Below, piece after piece: positions 25,673-34,669 of a stretch of 64,000 nt of DNA. Source of the DNA: Sphaerothrix epifaneia (lineage in GTDB: Bacteria > Cyanobacteriota > Cyanobacteriia > Phormidesmidales > Phormidesmidaceae); contig NZ_JBHZOL010000105.1 of assembly GCF_042788235.1 (NCBI RefSeq), positions 14,043 through 78,042 of the forward strand, in the 5' to 3' direction. Position 1 is the stretch's first letter; every line of letters starts with the position of its first letter. A model generated the notes under the pieces. It saw nothing but the letters and a program-made list of their open reading frames with translations, was not told where the DNA came from and searched no databases. The translations under genes were made by a program, and so were the position numbers.

Positions 25673-26463
25673 TAGGCCAGACGAGAGCGCTTAGATACCA
25701 AAAAGGTGCTGAGTAAGCCAAGTCCTAGCAGCAAACCGGGTTCAGGAACAGACTGAGACTCCCGCTCGGCTGCTGTACCCACAAACTTCCAGTCAGGGCC
25801 ATTAAAACCGCTTTCGCTGGAAAACCGAATTCTAGAAACTGGGCCTGATACACCCAAATCTTGGGCAATGTTTAGACCAAAAGAACCCACTGCCTGAGCG
25901 TTGCCAATTTCAGTGGTATCGATGGAGAAGCCAGCGTCTGTCCACAAATCGCGGCTGACCTTAAAGAAATTGCCAATCAGGTTGCCGTTATCATCCAGTG
26001 CTTGAACCCCTAAATCGCTGTTTTTGCCGCGCTCCCAAATTAACAGGTTGTCAATGGCGCGGGCAAAATCTAGATCAATTTGGAAGCTACCGCTGTCTTC
26101 GGTATCCACAATGTTGTTGAGGTTAGCCGTCGTCAGGTTCGTGACGATTTCAGCCGCGTTAGCATCTTCTTGAGAAATCCCCGTGGTGGCTTCATCGCCT
26201 TTGTCAGCACTTGCAGCTCCTGTATTTCCACCAGAAAACTCATCGTTGCTGACAATCGTGGCTCCTGAGATAAAGGATAAATCTTCGACCACTACCCGCT
26301 CGCCTGTTTCTAACACAACAGCCTTGAGGAAGATATCACCCTTGGCAGAAGACCCTTCAACTTCGCTGACGAAACTGAACGCTTGCGCGGAGCCAACCAG
26401 AGACAAAAGAGTAATAGATGTAAGACCTAGCGAAGCACTTACCTGAGACAAAAAGGAAGCCAT
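25672..26463 (-). CDS. Secreted PEP-CTERM surface protein
   Basis: A 263-residue exported protein. The N-terminal signal peptide (about 1-28) ends near LVGSAQAFS; the C-terminus has the sorting signal SVPEPGLLLGLGLLS, a hydrophobic helix, then KRSR. PEP-CTERM proteins are processed by an exosortase and sent to the envelope or extracellular matrix; no exosortase is in this window. The middle is acidic and beta-rich and repeats GxFxLNIA-type strands. It lies in its own unit, with a terminator downstream and a long AT-rich upstream gap. Confidence 0.88.
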   Translation of the reverse strand: MASFLSQVSASLGLTSITLLSLVGSAQAFSFVSEVEGSSAKGDIFLKAVVLETGERVVVEDLSFISGATIVSNDEFSGGNTGAASADKGDEATTGISQEDANAAEIVTNLTTANLNNIVDTEDSGSFQIDLDFARAIDNLLIWERGKNSDLGVQALDDNGNLIGNFFKVSRDLWTDAGFSIDTTEIGNAQAVGSFGLNIAQDLGVSGPVSRIRFSSESGFNGPDWKFVGTAAERESQSVPEPGLLLGLGLLSTFLVSKRSRLA

Positions 26464-26901
26464 AGCTGCTCAAAAAAATAAAGAAACTTACTTTTCAGAG
26501 CTTAACTTCCTAGGCGAGAAGCGTAATCTGTAAAAGCCTCGACTCGGAAAATACCAGTATTTTTAGATCTCGAAAGGTTTATTACAAATTTGAGTTGTTT
26601 ATCTAGAGCAACTACGCATACGCTAATAGCGAGGTAAAACGGTTGGATTTTTTCAAACACAGAAAAAATCGTCATTGTTTAGCAATTGCAGTGGTTTTGC
26701 GGACTTTGCTTATTTTTTGCTGGTTAATTTTACCGATCGTAGTTTTGCTGAGCAGCTAAAATTAGAAGCCGTTAGATAAACAAAAAAATATTTTTCTTTG
26801 GCTGACTAATTAAAGGTATTTCAGTCAATCTTAGTAGATCAGTAGGCCAAATGGCGCATTGATCTACTAAATAATTTACGTTTTGAATAATCGCTGATTG
26901 A
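26464..26901. other. 438-bp AT-rich gap with a perfect inverted repeat
   Basis: No gene. An 11-bp perfect inverted repeat, TTAGTAGATCA (26831-26841) and TGATCTACTAA (26860-26870), lies 32 bp beyond the DUF928 stop; neither side has a strong T-run, so it is a weak terminator candidate or an operator. The segment next to 26463 should hold the PEP-CTERM gene promoter and leader, but no clear boxes were found. Confidence 0.5.
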
Positions 26902-27618
26902 CTAGCGCCAAACCACTTGATTAGCCAAATCTGCTAAACCGACTGACTGCAACAGCGATCGCCGTTGTAAAACTGCCTGCTGTGGATCTATCGCTTCCAA
27001 GGCTGCGAGCGCCTCATACCAAACGCCCGCCTCGGCATAAATGCCTGGACGTTCTTGAAGCTGAGCATTTGCCAGTTGTTGAGTGAGGTCTGCACTCGGC
27101 GCAATCCGGCGAATGTTGCTTTCTACTACCAGGTTTTCGTCGGGTCGCTCTGGGCTACACACAACCGAGAAGTACCAATAGTAGTTGTGATCGACGGCTA
27201 GGGAGGGCTGGCTATCTGCCTCGGACAAGTCAATCGCGATCACTTCGCCAGAGGTAGATTGCGCTGCGAAAGACTTTTGATAGACTAGGCGATTGGTAGC
27301 CTCTTCGTAGAGGAGAAACTCTAGCTGATTGGCCTGATTAGGCGGTACGTAAACGTAAAAGGTGGGCAAAGCTTCGGTGGTTAAGCCAATATTTGTATTT
27401 GGCATAAGAGCCACTAGCTCAGTCGGGCTTTGGTTAGAAGCGATCAGGCAGCTATCGTTGCTGCGGGAGGCTCCCGCTTCGCGGTTGCCGGGTGCCTGTA
27501 AATCAGGTGAGTTAAAGCTCAAACTTGCCTGGACATTAGCGGCTAGGGCAGCAGCAGCCGAAAGACCAATGAGGAAAATAGTTGAGACTTTGTACCAGGA
27601 AGAGATAGCGGTTTTCAT
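26902..27618 (-). CDS. Exported DUF928 protein
   Basis: A 238-residue protein with a signal peptide (about 1-31, cleavage near VQASLSF) and the cyanobacterial DUF928 region: ALMPNTNIGLTTEALPTFYVYVP, then FLLYEE and the late YYWYFSVVCSPERPD. The C-terminal third is helical and TPR-like (GVWYEALAALEAID). It is divergent from the CHASE2 gene; in other cyanobacteria DUF928 proteins are often found beside CHASE2 proteins. The function is unknown; periplasmic partner of the CHASE2 sensor is an inference. Confidence 0.85.
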   Translation of the reverse strand: MKTAISSWYKVSTIFLIGLSAAAALAANVQASLSFNSPDLQAPGNREAGASRSNDSCLIASNQSPTELVALMPNTNIGLTTEALPTFYVYVPPNQANQLEFLLYEEATNRLVYQKSFAAQSTSGEVIAIDLSEADSQPSLAVDHNYYWYFSVVCSPERPDENLVVESNIRRIAPSADLTQQLANAQLQERPGIYAEAGVWYEALAALEAIDPQQAVLQRRSLLQSVGLADLANQVVWR

Positions 27619-27892
27619 AGTTGAGCCGATTTCGTAAGGGGCTAGATTTGCTATCAGTCGCGATCGCTCAAAAGCTCAGGGGCTGTCTAGTCCATACTTC
27701 GCGACATACCGTTCCTGTCCGCAAAAATCTTCAGCAGAATTTTGTTTTCTCCGCAAAACATTCATCCTAGCTTTAGATTTCCCCCTGCCTGTGGGTTTGG
27801 CACACGGTAGAACGGCTAAGCAATGGGCGAATCGCATTTGTTGGCACTAAGCTTAAAAGTAAAGATCAGACCTGCTGTAACTGTTGTTGCTG

Positions 27893-29419
27893 ATGGCCCT
27901 CCCCCCTCCTTTTAAGCAGCTACGAGCTGGGCTACCTCGGCTAGCCTGGACAAAACTTGCCCCTTTTCTACAGACAGCTTGTTTGACCAGTTTGTTGCTA
28001 AGCGCAGCCGTGATTGGCGGGCGATCGCTAGGGTTGTTGCAGGGTCTAGAATTAGCCGCCTACGATCAGCTCATCCGCATCCGCCCCGACCGCGGCCCCG
28101 ATCCGCGTCTCTTGATTGTCGGCATTACCGAAAACGACATTCAGACTCGTCGTGAGTGGCCGATTCAAGATCAAACCATTGCTGACTTATTAGCCAAGCT
28201 GCTAGCTGATGAACCCGAAGTTATCGGTCTAGATATATTTCGGGATGTACCCATTGGTTCTGGACACGTAGCCTTACTGAGGCAGTTGCACGCAAGTGAC
28301 CGGATTATTCCGGTTTGCAAACTCAGCAGTGCTGAAGATCCCGGTATTGCACCGCCAGCCGATGTCGCCCCTACAGCCGTTGGTTTTTCTGACATCGTTG
28401 TCGATCCAGGCGGGATTTTGCGCCGTAACCTGTTGGTGGCCACACCAGAACCCTTTGAAGACGTGCTGCCGCTACAGCATCGTTGTAATGGGTCAGACGT
28501 TATCTTGTCATTTGGTCTACAGCTTGCCCTGAGATATTTGGCAGCGCGGGGCATCGAACCTCAGCTCACCGAGACGGAGACGATTCAGCTTGACTCGGTT
28601 AGGCTCAATCGCTTTCGCCAAGGCATGGGGGGATATCAGCAGGTAGACGATAATGGCTATCAGCTCTTACTTAATTACCGCTCGGCCAAACAAGTGGCTC
28701 CTCAGGTAACGTTGGGTCAGGTCTTAGCCGGACAGGTGAAGCCAGAATTAATTCGCGATCGCATTGTGCTGATAGGTTTGACAACGCCTCAGGCTAAGGA
28801 CGAATTTTATACACCCTATAGCGGCGGTCTGCAAGACCAGCAAAAAATGCCGGGTGTGCTTGTCCACGCTCAATCGGTGAGTCAAATTCTCAGCGCCGTC
28901 CTTGACGGTCGGCCTTTGATTTGGGCTTGGTCAAATCGGCAGGAAGCCGCTTGGATTGTGGGCTGGGGGCTGGTAGGTGGCGTCTTCGCCTGGTTCATTC
29001 GCCATCCGCTCTGGTTTGGCTCAGGGCTGTTCTTGCTCAATGGCATACTGTATGGTCTGGTCTTTTGGCTTTTTCTGCAAGGGGGCTGGATTCCACTGAT
29101 ACCGCCAGCGCTGGCTGTGCTGATTTCAGCCAGTGGCGTCGTTCTCGTCGATCGCTTTCATCACAGTTCTTATGGGCAAGCTGTTTATCGACAGGTTAAA
29201 AACTTCTTGAGACTCAATATTGAGATTGATACGGTTAAGGTCGAACGTCAAGTTTCAGAAATTGCCGAAACCGAATACTTTAGCCAGCTACAGCAGCGGG
29301 CTAAGCAACTTCGTAAGCAGCGTCAGTCTCCCTCAGCCAAAACATCGGCTGCGGAGCCAAAGCCAGCAGAGAAGCGACAAAACCCATCTTCAGAAATTTC
29401 TTCAGACATTGAAGAGTAG
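27893..29419 (+). CDS. CHASE2 sensor protein without a recognised output domain
   Basis: A 508-residue protein: TM1 (about 27-50), an extracytoplasmic CHASE2 domain (about 55-330) with DQLIRIRPDRGPDPRLLIVGI and ELIRDRIVLIGLTTPQAKD, then three membrane segments (about 345-430) and a 75-residue cytoplasmic basic/Ser-rich coiled tail. CHASE2 normally feeds a kinase, cyclase or phosphatase; none is present, so it may signal through another protein. The ATG at 27893 is preferred to the in-frame TTG at 27884. Divergent to the DUF928 gene. Confidence 0.88.
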   Translation: MALPPPFKQLRAGLPRLAWTKLAPFLQTACLTSLLLSAAVIGGRSLGLLQGLELAAYDQLIRIRPDRGPDPRLLIVGITENDIQTRREWPIQDQTIADLLAKLLADEPEVIGLDIFRDVPIGSGHVALLRQLHASDRIIPVCKLSSAEDPGIAPPADVAPTAVGFSDIVVDPGGILRRNLLVATPEPFEDVLPLQHRCNGSDVILSFGLQLALRYLAARGIEPQLTETETIQLDSVRLNRFRQGMGGYQQVDDNGYQLLLNYRSAKQVAPQVTLGQVLAGQVKPELIRDRIVLIGLTTPQAKDEFYTPYSGGLQDQQKMPGVLVHAQSVSQILSAVLDGRPLIWAWSNRQEAAWIVGWGLVGGVFAWFIRHPLWFGSGLFLLNGILYGLVFWLFLQGGWIPLIPPALAVLISASGVVLVDRFHHSSYGQAVYRQVKNFLRLNIEIDTVKVERQVSEIAETEYFSQLQQRAKQLRKQRQSPSAKTSAAEPKPAEKRQNPSSEISSDIEE

Positions 29420-29423
29420 CGTG

Positions 29424-29451
29424 CCCTGGACAGCCATCAGCTGATCCAGGG
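29424..29451. terminator. Hairpin between convergent CHASE2 and M16 genes
   Basis: CCCTGGA (29424-29430) pairs with TCCAGGG (29445-29451). There is no strong T-run, so termination efficiency is uncertain, but its position between two converging genes fits a bidirectional stop. Confidence 0.45.
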
Positions 29452-29472
29452 TCTGTTGCTGCTGTTGGTAGC

Positions 29473-30969
29473 CTAAGCGCTGGGCTGCGGAATTGTAATA
29501 TCGATTTGAGTAACCGTATCTTTCGTCAAGCTGGAAAGCGGTGGCTGAATTTCAGCCGCATTCCCAACTACTAGGATCACTAGCTGATCCGGATGAAGAT
29601 TAGTTTGTGCAGCTTGCAGCACGTCTTCTACAGCCACAGCGGCAATAGCTTGCTGAAAGCGAAAAACAAAGTCGGACGGATAGCCATAGTATTCGTATCG
29701 AATTAAGCGCGACAGCGTTTGATCCGGGCTTTGAAAATTAAACACAAAGCTATTTAATACCGAGTCTTTGGCCTGCTTGAGTTCTAAAGCGGTAATCGGG
29801 GTGCTTCTAATGGTTTCGAGCTGAGCCAGCACCGCTTTGACAAAAGGCACCGTGGCTTCTGAGCGGGTTTGCCCACCCCCGGTAAACGTTCCTGGATAGT
29901 CGTAGCGGGCTGACCAAAAAGCATAGACAACATAAGCTAAACCTTGCTGCGATCGCACTTGGTTAAACAAACGACCGCTAAAGCCATTGAGAACCTCATT
30001 GAGGACGGACATAGCCGGATAGTCTTCGCCATTGAGTTGACCGCCCAAGTGACCAATTTGCACCGAGCTTTGCGTCAGTTGGGGCTGATCAACCAGAAAA
30101 ACGCCCGTTTTTGCCTGAGCCACAGTGGGTAGATCAAACGCATAGGCAGAACTAGATTCGCCCTGCCAGTCGCCAAAATACTCAGCAATCAGGGCTTTCA
30201 TAGCTGCGGGGTCAAAATCTCCCACAATGCCAAGAATGGTTTGCCCAGGCTGCACAGAGGCTTGATAAAACGACAAAATATCTTGCCGCTCAAAATTGTT
30301 GAGCGTTTCGTACTCAATCGTGCGTGAGTATGGGCTGTCGCTACCATAAACCAGCTTGAGAAACTCTCGCTGGGCAATTTCATCGGGATCATCGTTACGA
30401 CGGGCAATGCCCCCTCGATACTGATTTTTGAGAAAATCAATTTTTTCGGGATCAAAAGCCGGATAGCGAACGACCTCAGAAAACAGCTCGAACACGGTCT
30501 CCGTATCATCTGATAGCGCACTAAAGCTAGCTGAGCCTGCCGTGGTGTCAATGCCCGTTTCAATCGCAGCGGCGCGCTGTTCTAAAAGCTGATTGAGTTC
30601 ATCAGGGCTATGGCTGCGGGTTCCACCTAAGCGCATGGCTTCGCCGACTACGTTGGCTAGCCCGACTTGATTACCGGGTTCGTAGCGTTCTCCGGTGCGA
30701 AATGTGGCCGAGCCGCTAATGAGCGGCAGTTCGTGATCCTCCATCAAGTAGACCACCAGCCCATTTTCTAGCTCGTAGCGCTCATAGGGAGGAATTTGCA
30801 CTTCGCCCAACGGCGGAAATTCCAGTTCTGTATAGTGGCGGGCTTCGTTGGCTACGGCTGCTGGCTGCCAGCCCAAAACCACCACACTCACCAAAGCCAT
30901 GATGCTAAGCAAGGCGGCGGGTAAAAACCGTCGTTGCCAGCGCTGTCGAGCAATCTTAGACCACTGCAT
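29473..30969 (-). CDS. M16 family peptidase-like protein, probably catalytically inactive
   Basis: A 498-residue exported protein from the ATG at 30969 (signal or anchor segment about 15-40, ending near AAVANEA). It has the M16 two-lobe fold (LENGLVVYLMEDHELP, the Ser/Gly-rich lobe linkers and the conserved RLFNQVRSQQGLAYVV R/Y site), but the HxxEH zinc motif is replaced at the expected place (NVVGEAMRLGG). That matches the non-catalytic partner of a heterodimeric M16B peptidase. The active partner is encoded just upstream (112-bp gap). Confidence 0.88.
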   Translation of the reverse strand: MQWSKIARQRWQRRFLPAALLSIMALVSVVVLGWQPAAVANEARHYTELEFPPLGEVQIPPYERYELENGLVVYLMEDHELPLISGSATFRTGERYEPGNQVGLANVVGEAMRLGGTRSHSPDELNQLLEQRAAAIETGIDTTAGSASFSALSDDTETVFELFSEVVRYPAFDPEKIDFLKNQYRGGIARRNDDPDEIAQREFLKLVYGSDSPYSRTIEYETLNNFERQDILSFYQASVQPGQTILGIVGDFDPAAMKALIAEYFGDWQGESSSAYAFDLPTVAQAKTGVFLVDQPQLTQSSVQIGHLGGQLNGEDYPAMSVLNEVLNGFSGRLFNQVRSQQGLAYVVYAFWSARYDYPGTFTGGGQTRSEATVPFVKAVLAQLETIRSTPITALELKQAKDSVLNSFVFNFQSPDQTLSRLIRYEYYGYPSDFVFRFQQAIAAVAVEDVLQAAQTNLHPDQLVILVVGNAAEIQPPLSSLTKDTVTQIDITIPQPSA

Positions 30970-31081
30970 TGACAAAATCTTCCACTCTAGACTAAGCACA
31001 AACGAACAAAAAATGCTGACATTCCCACAAACCAACGGCAAATCAATCACCCAGTCGATCAGTCACCGTTAGTTTCAAGCG

Positions 31082-32656
31082 CTATTCAGCCGAGATCAGC
31101 CGACCCACGGTACGGTTTTGGGGCTGAAATAGCTGCTGGGCTACTTGCTGCACATCAGCCGCACTGACGGATTCGATCGCTTCAATTTCAGTAAAGGCGT
31201 TACGCCAGCTACCCGTTTTAGCTTCGTATTCGGCCAAGCGTGAGGCTAAGCCCTGGTTTGAGTTGAGAGAACGGATTAAACTAGCCCGCGCTTGGGTTTT
31301 TACCCGATCGAGTTCGGCTTCAGCTACAGGTTCGGTTTTAAGACTATCGAGTTCGGCTTCTAGAAGCGTAGCAACTTCATCAACCGTGTGATTGGGAGCG
31401 GTAAGGGCGTAGATTAAAAAGAGGCTAGGATATTTATCGCCGGGTAGACCGTTAATACTGCCAATATCTAGCGCTACCTGATTATCATCTACAAGCGCCT
31501 GGTACAGGCGAGAAGTTCGCCCCCCGACTAACAAGTCGTCGATAATACCGTAGACAACGTGGTTAGGATCGCTCAGGGCTGGGCGATGGTAGCCCTCTAA
31601 GTACCAGGGTTGAGAAGGCAACTCTAAGGTGAATTCTTTTGGCGATCGCTGTGGAGGCTCGTTGACCTCTACCGTGGGTGGCAGGGCACGGCTTTGAAAA
31701 CGACCAAAGTAAGTTTCGGCCAGTTGCTGAACGGTCGAGGTGGATACATCGCCGACAATGGCTGCGACCAAATTGCTTGGCCCATAGTAGGTATCAAAAA
31801 AATCTTGAATATCCTGACGGCTGACCTGGTAGAGATCAGATTCGTAGCCAATTACTGGCCGACCGTAGGGGCTAGTTTCAAAGGCGGTATCTAAAAAGGT
31901 TTCAATCATTAAGCCGATGGGGGAGTTGTCTACCCGCATACGGCGTTCTTCTAAAATGACTTCTTTCTCTTCGTAGAACTGGCGAAAGACAGGCTCTAAA
32001 AACCGTTCCGACTCTAACGACATCCACAACTCTAGCTTGTTAGAAGGCAAGCTATAAAAATAGCGGGTAGCATCGGCTCCGGTTGTGGCATTTAGGCCGA
32101 CGCCGCCAGCCTGTTCAATAATTTGACCGTACTTGTTTTGCTCGACGTAGGTGTTTGCCTCTTGGCGCAGGGTTTCTAGCTGTTCGCGGATGGCCGCTGC
32201 TTGCTCAGCATTATCGGCGCTCTCAGCAGCTAGCAGCGCTTTGAACTGGGTATCCATCTGCTCAAACAATGCCTGCTCAGCCGCGTAGTTGGTAGTGCCG
32301 ATCTGCTGCGTGCCTTTAAAGGCCAGGTGCTCTAAATAATGAGCAACGCCAGTTTTGCCAACAGGTTCGTCAACGGCTCCCACGTCGGCATACAGCATAA
32401 ACGAAACCACTGGAGCCTGGTGACGCTCTAGGACAATGAATTTCATGCCATTGTCTAAGGTGAATTCACTCACCTGTTCCGCGACGCGATCGAGATAAGG
32501 CTGAATTGAGCTGCTAGCCTGCGCGATCGCGCCTAATGGACTCAGCCATAATAAGATAACCAGCAACCAGACCAGCCATAAGCGACGACTAAAAGACTCT
32601 CTGGCTAAGGCGAATTTGCCACTGACGCCAGCAAACCCAAAAGCACGCAAGTTCAT
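31082..32656 (-). CDS. M16 family zinc metallopeptidase, active subunit
   Basis: A 524-residue exported peptidase. An N-terminal hydrophobic segment (about 27-47) precedes the lobe starting FTLDNGMKFIVLERH; the inverted zinc motif is HYLEH (His106, Glu109, His110), with the third-ligand region EEKEVILEERRMR about 75 residues on. It probably works with the HxxEH-less protein encoded next, as in heterodimeric M16B enzymes. Likely role: periplasmic peptide processing (inference). Confidence 0.92.
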   Translation of the reverse strand: MNLRAFGFAGVSGKFALARESFSRRLWLVWLLVILLWLSPLGAIAQASSSIQPYLDRVAEQVSEFTLDNGMKFIVLERHQAPVVSFMLYADVGAVDEPVGKTGVAHYLEHLAFKGTQQIGTTNYAAEQALFEQMDTQFKALLAAESADNAEQAAAIREQLETLRQEANTYVEQNKYGQIIEQAGGVGLNATTGADATRYFYSLPSNKLELWMSLESERFLEPVFRQFYEEKEVILEERRMRVDNSPIGLMIETFLDTAFETSPYGRPVIGYESDLYQVSRQDIQDFFDTYYGPSNLVAAIVGDVSTSTVQQLAETYFGRFQSRALPPTVEVNEPPQRSPKEFTLELPSQPWYLEGYHRPALSDPNHVVYGIIDDLLVGGRTSRLYQALVDDNQVALDIGSINGLPGDKYPSLFLIYALTAPNHTVDEVATLLEAELDSLKTEPVAEAELDRVKTQARASLIRSLNSNQGLASRLAEYEAKTGSWRNAFTEIEAIESVSAADVQQVAQQLFQPQNRTVGRLISAE

Positions 32657-32728
32657 AAATTAAAAGTTAACTCGTTCAGATGGAGACTCCTGTTCCAGGA
32701 TAAGCGCTGGTAGGGGTGTTTGCGATCA

Positions 32729-33019
32729 CTAGCGGCGTAAGCCAGAGTAGCGAAAATAGGCAAACGCATCAAACAACGTCCCCACTACCCCAGAGGCTAA
32801 ACCAATGGTCAAAATGCCTTCTAGGGCATCGCCGCCGCCAAAAACCCCCAAAAACTGGAGCAATCGTTGCAAAATCAATTGGCTGAACGTTGCTAGCGGA
32901 GCGATGTGGTTCGCCAGCAAGACAAGGCCGATCACTGCCCCCATTAAACCCAGAGGAATTAGAAAGCTGACAATTGCAGTCAAGATCAGCGAACGAAGAA
33001 CCTGTAGCCAACTTGTCAT
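32729..33019 (-). CDS. Small hypothetical membrane protein
   Basis: A 96-residue protein with two membrane segments (about 10-36 and 65-84) and a basic C-terminus. No known motif. It lies upstream of the M16 pair on the same strand (72-bp gap) and may be in their operon. Function unknown. Confidence 0.7.
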   Translation of the reverse strand: MTSWLQVLRSLILTAIVSFLIPLGLMGAVIGLVLLANHIAPLATFSQLILQRLLQFLGVFGGGDALEGILTIGLASGVVGTLFDAFAYFRYSGLRR

Positions 33020-33189
33020 AACAGCGATCGCGTCTCCAATTCTCTAATGAGTCTCTAGTGAGACAACTTGAGAAATGTCCTTTTTATTACCTTAAAGGCG
33101 ATCGGCTGCTCCGCTGGGGAGTTTTGAAGAAAATTAAATCTTCATAAAATATCGTTTTGAAGTGCTGTAATGGTTTCTCAGAAACGGCT

Positions 33190-33227
33190 TGACACTTGTA
33201 GCTCCAATGGTGAAGCTACAAGTGTCA
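33190..33227 (+). promoter_or_regulatory. Perfect 14-bp inverted repeat around the candidate mlaE start codon
   Basis: TGACACTTGTAGCT (33190-33203) and AGCTACAAGTGTCA (33214-33227) are perfectly complementary, with a 10-base loop containing an ATG (33207). It may be an operator for a regulator or an mRNA stem that governs initiation. No T-run follows, so it is not a terminator. Confidence 0.6.
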
Positions 33228-34100
33228 GGTCAATCCCGTCATTGGCTGTCGGGTTTTCGTGTCGCAAAATCCATTCATATCCCTATAGCAAGAGAGATAG
33301 CCTTGGCTCAAGCTGTTGATTCATCTGGACTTAAGCGTTGGGGACAGCGTCTGCTAGCGGCGTTTTTATTAGCCGGACAAGTAGTTATTCATCTCATTTC
33401 CCGGCCCATCCATCGCCGCAATACGGTCGAACAAATGGCTGCGGTTGGCCCAGAGTCATTGCTGATTGCGCTGGTAACGGCCTCCTTTGTGGGTATGGTT
33501 TTTACCATTCAAGTGACGCGCGAGTTTATTAACTTTGGAGCCGGTACGGCTGTAGGCGGGGTTTTAGCGCTAACCTTGGCCAGGGAACTGGCTCCGGTGC
33601 TAACGGCGGTGGTATTGGCCGGACGGGTCGGCTCAGCCTTTGCCGCCGAGATTGGCACCATGCAGGTAACCGAGCAAATTGACGCTCTGCAAATGTTGCA
33701 AACCGACCCTATCGACTATTTAGTAATTCCGCGAGTGATTGCCTGTGCGCTGATGCTGCCACTTTTGAGCGTGCTTTCTTTTATTACAGGTATGAGCGGC
33801 GGGCTAATCGTAGCGACGAACCTTTACAACATCTCTCAAACCGTTTTTTTAGACTCAGCTCAAAACTTTTTGACGGTTTGGGATCTCGCTAGCGCCATGA
33901 TTAAAGCCTTTGTCTTTGGCGTGCTGATTGCCATCATCGGCGCTAGCTGGGGATTAACCACCACCGGGGGCGCTAAAGGAGTCGGTCAATCAACAACCAC
34001 TGCTGTCGTCACTGCTTTACTGGCGATCTTTATCAGCAACTTTTTTCTTTCTTGGCTGATGTTTCAGGGTACGGGGAGCGCCGTTATGCGCAACTTTTAG
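33207..34100 (+). CDS. mlaE: MlaE-type lipid ABC transporter permease
   Basis: A membrane permease for lipid movement between envelope membranes (MlaE/TGD1 type). From the ATG at 33207 it has 297 residues, with the family core starting near QVVIHLISRPIHRRNTVEQM and including GTAVGGVLALTLARELAPVL, AAEIGTMQVTEQIDAL and TTTGGAKGVGQSTTTAVV; five hydrophobic segments. The conserved fold begins about 45 residues in, so the true start may be later, for example TTG at 33303. No MlaF ATPase or MlaD gene is adjacent. Confidence 0.88.
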   Translation: MVKLQVSGQSRHWLSGFRVAKSIHIPIAREIALAQAVDSSGLKRWGQRLLAAFLLAGQVVIHLISRPIHRRNTVEQMAAVGPESLLIALVTASFVGMVFTIQVTREFINFGAGTAVGGVLALTLARELAPVLTAVVLAGRVGSAFAAEIGTMQVTEQIDALQMLQTDPIDYLVIPRVIACALMLPLLSVLSFITGMSGGLIVATNLYNISQTVFLDSAQNFLTVWDLASAMIKAFVFGVLIAIIGASWGLTTTGGAKGVGQSTTTAVVTALLAIFISNFFLSWLMFQGTGSAVMRNF

Positions 34101-34223
34101 CCTTTTATCAGCCATCTACCCAGTAACAGAAGTAGGGTTGAACGGTAGCTGCCCTGCTGAGGTATTTCGGTACGACTTCTAGCCGAGTCCCCTAAAATGT
34201 AAGCAATTTGATTGAAGACCCCC

Positions 34224-34622
34224 ATGACACCTACCTCGTCTCGTGTTGATGCTTCGTCTCGGCTGAGTCCTAGCTATAACTTGCCAACTGCCCTTATTGG
34301 CTTAGGTGCGCTTTCTCTTCTGTGGCAACCTTGGTTGGGCATCGTCTTAGCCCTTTTTGGGCTGTTTTTGCTGGTTCAGGCGGCTACGATTCGACTGGCA
34401 TTTACAGAAACGGCGCTAGAGGTTTATCGTAGCGATCGCCAGATTCGCTGCTTTCCCTATCAAGAGTGGCAAAATTGGCAAATTTTCTGGCCTCCCGTTC
34501 CTATTTTGTTTTATTTCAAAGAGGTCAACAGCATTCATTTTTTGCCGATGCTGTTTTCACCGCAGCAACTCCAAACAGCTTTGGCCACTCACCTAGCTTT
34601 CTTAAATCAATCGCCAAGCTGA
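34224..34622 (+). CDS. DUF3119 protein
   Basis: A 132-residue protein matching the cyanobacterial DUF3119 type, with two hydrophobic segments (about 23-55) and a C-terminal soluble part containing RCFPYQEWQNWQIFWPPVP. The ATG at 34224 is preferred over an in-frame TTG at 34212. It lies between the mlaE and DUF3086 genes, 123 bp after the former, and may belong to that transport module (inference). Confidence 0.8.
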   Translation: MTPTSSRVDASSRLSPSYNLPTALIGLGALSLLWQPWLGIVLALFGLFLLVQAATIRLAFTETALEVYRSDRQIRCFPYQEWQNWQIFWPPVPILFYFKEVNSIHFLPMLFSPQQLQTALATHLAFLNQSPS

Positions 34623-34669
34623 ATCGCACAGTGTTACAGTTTGCCTAGTCTAAGTCCTATAGAGTGTTC

